A DNA stretch of 32,818 nt, taken from NCBI GenBank assembly GCA_035291905.1, contig DATDRF010000242.1, forward strand, positions 1 through 32,818, written 5' to 3'. The notes beneath the pieces were generated by a model. It saw only the letters and a program-made list of their open reading frames with translations, was not told where the DNA came from and searched no databases. The stretch's first letter is position 1; the number at the start of each line of letters is the position of its first letter. Of this stretch, positions 30,484 to 32,818 are shown piece after piece. This DNA comes from JACPLA01 sp035291905 (GTDB taxonomy: Bacteria > Bacteroidota > Ignavibacteria > UBA10030). The position numbers and the translations under genes were made by a program.

Positions 30484-31245
30484 TTAAGCCTGTTTGCTCC
30501 CGAATAACCCTAACATCCGCCTCAACAAAGAGCCCCCTTTTTGCGGAGGAGCCGTAATGGGGGAGTTGACGTTCACTTTTGTCCGGATCTGATTGTAACT
30601 CGCGAAAGCCCTCGTGAGATCTCCATCAGTAAACCCGCTCAAATCCTGAAAGAGCCTCCGCGAGTCCAGAGCGACCTTTGGATCGCGAACATTCAAGTGA
30701 AGCATCAGCTCGTTATAGAAATTCGTCACAGGAACGGGACGATTCATGCCCGTTTCGCCGTCGTAGACCCACAATCGACGGTCAACCGTGCAGATGGCAA
30801 GCACCACCGCCCGGTCCTCCGAACGCATCATGACCTCCCGTGCCGCACGATGACACCGGGGACATGGGTTCCCGGGCAGCCACCGCGAAAAAGTCCACCG
30901 CCGGCGTTCGTTCTGCAAACTCGAGAATTCGCCTTTGCCCAGGAATGCTATTTCAAACTCGAGCTGGTTTCCAAGTCGCTCGCGAAGGGCAACCGAAAGC
31001 TCCCCTTCTTCCGTCTCGACCACTCCGTAGGCAACAACGGATGGCAGCGGCGACTCATTGTCGGGACTCTCATTGGGCGGCGCGACAATGTAGTTCCCGC
31101 CTCCGCGCCGGCCCTGCGCAACCACCTTCCAGTGTGACAGAAGATCCCGATACTCCGCATATCCGGAGCACTCCTGAGGCAAGAGCCAGAGCAGCAGCTC
31201 CTTTTCCACCGGCCTCAATTCTCTCGGAAACTCACCGTTTTGCAA
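30484..31245 (-). CDS. Uncharacterised 253-aa protein embedded in the Kdo/Lpt operon
   Basis: I do not recognise this gene. It starts at a TTG (31245) that is well supported by GAGGAG 8 bases upstream, overlaps kdsC by 14 bases and ends 11 bases before kdsD. The soluble protein has no signal peptide or membrane segment. Visible features are an N-terminal helix (REL RPVEKELLLWLLP); a central beta-rich part with EFEIAFLG and WTFSRWLPG; one possible metal or redox motif CPRCH (Cys128, Cys131, His132); strands VLAICTVDRRLWVYDG; and a basic, glycine-containing tail ending LLRRMLGLFGSKQA, which may be amphipathic and touch the membrane. Its place suggests a role tied to LPS inner-core synthesis, but no reaction can be named. 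Confidence 0.8.
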   Translation of the reverse strand: MQNGEFPRELRPVEKELLLWLLPQECSGYAEYRDLLSHWKVVAQGRRGGGNYIVAPPNESPDNESPLPSVVAYGVVETEEGELSVALRERLGNQLEFEIAFLGKGEFSSLQNERRRWTFSRWLPGNPCPRCHRAAREVMMRSEDRAVVLAICTVDRRLWVYDGETGMNRPVPVTNFYNELMLHLNVRDPKVALDSRRLFQDLSGFTDGDLTRAFASYNQIRTKVNVNSPITAPPQKGGSLLRRMLGLFGSKQA

Positions 31246-31699
31246 CAGGGTGACTCCTCAAAATCAAATCCACCACCTCGCGCACGGCCCCTTCACCCCC
31301 TCTTCGCCTGCAAACGTAATCCACCGAACGCCTGACGATCTCGACAGCATCGCTGGGCGCGGCAGAGAATCCGACTTTCTTCAGGACAGGAAGATCGGGT
31401 TCATCGTCACCGATATAAGCAATGGCCGCGTCGCCCAATCCGTGCTTTGTTTTGATCGCCTTGTAGGCTTCCTCTTTGTTATCAAGATTCTGGTGAATCT
31501 CGGCAATACCAAGCTCCGCCGCCCGCCTGCGCACAAGATCGGAGGTCCTCCCCGTGATGATCCCCACCATCACCCCGCGTCGTTGGAGTTTGACAATTCC
31601 GTATCCGTCCTGAATGTTGAACTTCTTCATTTCGTCGCCGCGCTCGGAAAAGTAGATCCCCCCGTCTGTCATGACGCCATCGACATCCAGGAGCAGCAT
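31232..31699 (-). CDS. kdsC: 3-deoxy-D-manno-octulosonate 8-phosphate phosphatase
   Basis: KdsC removes phosphate from Kdo-8-phosphate to give Kdo. The HAD-family catalytic motif DVDGVMTDG appears just after the first ATG (31699), with motif II in IITGRTSD, the Lys region, and motif III GDDEPDLPVL. Short KdsC-type HADs have no cap domain, as here. From ATG 31699 the protein is 155 residues, but about 10-15 conserved-looking residues (TSYRARLRSIK) lie in frame upstream, where no ATG, GTG or TTG exists before a stop at 31784-31786. CTG 31744, with GAGGA just in front, is a candidate true start and would give 170 residues, the usual length. The gene overlaps the following unknown gene. Confidence 0.9.
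   Translation of the reverse strand: MLLLDVDGVMTDGGIYFSERGDEMKKFNIQDGYGIVKLQRRGVMVGIITGRTSDLVRRRAAELGIAEIHQNLDNKEEAYKAIKTKHGLGDAAIAYIGDDEPDLPVLKKVGFSAAPSDAVEIVRRSVDYVCRRRGGEGAVREVVDLILRSHPVAKR
31254..31259 (-). promoter_or_regulatory. Ribosome-binding site that fixes a TTG start
   Basis: GAGGAG on the minus strand, inside the 3' end of kdsC, lies 8 bases before TTG 31245 and marks that codon as the start of the 253-residue gene. It is one of the best Shine-Dalgarno sequences in the window. Confidence 0.6.
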
Positions 31700-31751
31700 C
31701 TTGATTGACCGCAGACGTGCGCGATATGAAGTGGCGGCCGGCAGAGGTTCC

Positions 31752-32576
31752 TCAAAAGGATTTAACGAGCCTGTCGATCGCGGTCACCTGCCGGAGGAAT
31801 CCTTCAACCTGATCGAGAGGAAGCTGACTGGCAGCATCGCTCAATGCCTTGGAAGGGTTCGGATGGGTTTCGATGAACAGCGCATCACATCCCGCGGCTA
31901 CTCCCGCACGCGCAAGGGGCAGAATGAATTCCGGCTGGCCCCCGCTCTTGTTCTGCTCCCCACCAGGGAGCTGCACAGAATGCGTCGCGTCGAGAACAAC
32001 CGGAAAACCGGTTTTGCGCATGATGGCGAGAGAGCGCATGTCTACAACCAGATTGTTATAACCGAACGTCGTCCCCCTTTCGGTCAAGAGCACATTCTTG
32101 TTTCCCGTTTCCGTGACCTTTTCCGCAGCCAATTTCATTTCGGACGGCGAGAGAAACTGTCCCTTCTTGATATTAACGGCTCTTCCAGTTTTCCCCGCGG
32201 CCTGCAGAAGCTCCGTCTGCCGGCAAAGGAACGCCGGAATTTGAAGCACATCTGCCACCTCTGCTGCGATGGCAGCCTCATCCGGCAGATGAATATCCGT
32301 GAGAATGGGTATATCTAGTTCCCGTTTGACTTCGGCAAGAATTGCGAGAGCTTTTTCGTCTCCCAGACTTGAAAAAGAGGAATTGCTGGCGCGGTTCGCC
32401 TTTCTGTAAGACGATTTGAAAATAAACGGGACGTTCAGCTTCCCGGTTATTGTTCGGAGTGTCTCCGCCGTGCGGAACACAATATCCCTGCTTTCCACGA
32501 CACATGGCCCGGCAATCAGCACAAGTGGGGAGCCATCACCGATCGTCACATTCCTGACATGAATCTTCACCCGCAT
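31752..32576 (-). CDS. kdsA: 3-deoxy-8-phosphooctulonate synthase, metal-dependent class
   Basis: KdsA joins PEP and arabinose-5-phosphate to Kdo-8-phosphate. From ATG 32576 it is 274 residues; GTG 32570, two codons on, has AAGGA at a better distance and may be the real start. A frame extension to 32624 overlaps the promoter and is rejected. The family motifs IAGPCVVESRD, FKSSYRKANRASNSSF, LTDIHLP, NIKKGQFLSP, ERGTTFGYNNLVVDMRS and DATHSVQLPGG are all present. The four metal ligands of the metal-dependent class are Cys25, His199, Glu236 and Asp247; E. coli-type enzymes have Asn in place of the Cys. It is the first gene of the Kdo-Lpt operon. Confidence 0.95.
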   Translation of the reverse strand: MRVKIHVRNVTIGDGSPLVLIAGPCVVESRDIVFRTAETLRTITGKLNVPFIFKSSYRKANRASNSSFSSLGDEKALAILAEVKRELDIPILTDIHLPDEAAIAAEVADVLQIPAFLCRQTELLQAAGKTGRAVNIKKGQFLSPSEMKLAAEKVTETGNKNVLLTERGTTFGYNNLVVDMRSLAIMRKTGFPVVLDATHSVQLPGGEQNKSGGQPEFILPLARAGVAAGCDALFIETHPNPSKALSDAASQLPLDQVEGFLRQVTAIDRLVKSF

Positions 32577-32595
32577 TCCTTCGTAGTGAAAGAGT

Positions 32596-32624
32596 AAGAT
32601 ACAGAAAAATGGAAAGACAATCAA
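32596..32624 (-). promoter_or_regulatory. Predicted promoter of the Kdo-Lpt operon
   Basis: On the minus strand TTGATT (32624-32619), 17 bases, TATCTT (32601-32596). It is the same hexamer pair and spacing as upstream of carA. Transcription would begin near 32589, leaving a very short leader of about 13-19 bases before kdsA. Confidence 0.55.
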
Positions 32625-32667
32625 AAGACCGCTGTTTTGGGTAGTGTCTCAATTTGGTTGTAGTTTC

Positions 32668-32818
32668 TAACGCAGAGACCTGCCTGCGTGCCGACGATCC
32701 CAAGTCGAAATTCCCGATGAGTGTTCACTTCGGCAGGCAGGCGCAGATGTCGCCCCGTAGAAAGAACGGGCAGGCAAAGAAACGCAGAGGAGACTCCGAA
32801 TTTCCGCTTTTCTCTGCG
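32668..32818. repeat. Dispersed non-coding repeat block, right end
   Basis: No gene is visible from 32625 to the window edge. The stretch repeats, in inverted orientation, modules seen at 31-180: CCTGCCTGCGTGCCGA (32680-32695), the GCCCCGT..ACGGGC hairpin (about 32751-32771), and several CGCAGAG words (32671, 32783, and TCTCTGCG at the very end). CGGCAGGCAGGCGCAG (near 32731) and its partner CCTGCCTGCG could pair over distance. It probably continues beyond the window. Confidence 0.6.

Noticed and set aside
1..32818. CRISPR arrays, tRNA or rRNA genes, transposase, integrase or prophage genes
   Set aside because: I found no regularly spaced direct repeats, no cloverleaf-like sequence with a conserved T-arm, no rRNA words and no recombinase motifs.

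Overview
The window reads as chromosomal DNA of a Gram-negative (diderm) bacterium. It carries genes for Kdo synthesis and lipopolysaccharide export, an outer-membrane beta-barrel protein, lipoproteins, ATP-type PEP carboxykinase and a HrcA-GrpE-DnaJ cluster. GC content is moderate, about the mid-50s percent by eye. Gene content suggests the Bacteroidota/Ignavibacteriota (Chlorobi) side of the tree, but that placement is inference without a database search. I see no rRNA, tRNA, CRISPR array, transposase, integrase or phage gene.

Layout. (1) 1-480: repeat-rich non-coding DNA and a 5'-truncated VOC (glyoxalase-like) gene. (2) 492-5001, plus strand: hot-dog thioesterase, Gfo/Idh/MocA oxidoreductase, small membrane protein, exported PHP-domain protein, VOC protein and a DUF3095 protein that keeps class III cyclase-like metal motifs. 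(3) 5002-5628: a frameshifted DUF559 gene and a block of G/C-rich inverted repeats. (4) 9295-5629, minus strand: a tightly coupled operon of an outer-membrane barrel, a periplasmic protein with a complete type 1 copper ligand set, and a transmembrane adenylate cyclase. (5) 9494-13983: M19 dipeptidase, TolB-like propeller lipoprotein, P1-family peptidase and carA. (6) 13984-14269: a divergent control region with two good promoters and a 9-mer recurring at exact 32-bp steps.

(7) 14270-24644, plus strand: hrcA-grpE-dnaJ, a ComEA-like protein, a pseudopilin-like membrane protein, a PilM-like protein, rsmD, coaD, two paralogous aspartate-type aminotransferases, pckA and an FmdB-type zinc ribbon, closed by a strong hairpin. 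(8) 32624-24681, minus strand: kdsA-kdsC-(unknown 253 aa)-kdsD-lptC-lptA-lptB, then aroF and tyrA. (9) 32625-32818: repeat DNA related, in inverted orientation, to that at the left end.

How the genes work together. The minus-strand block from 32.6 to 26.9 kb makes arabinose-5-phosphate (KdsD), Kdo-8-phosphate (KdsA) and Kdo (KdsC), and supplies LptB, LptC and an LptA/OstA-like protein for LPS export. Most of its genes overlap or are a few bases apart. AroF and TyrA follow as the entry and tyrosine-branch steps of aromatic synthesis. The second aminotransferase and pckA are translationally coupled and would join aspartate/oxaloacetate to PEP. The porin-cupredoxin-cyclase operon is the best candidate for an undescribed system: it suggests an envelope signal, possibly copper- or redox-linked, converted to cAMP. 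Most likely promoters here fit one pattern, TTGnnn-N17-TATnnT, which resembles a conventional sigma-70 promoter more than the classical Bacteroidia one.
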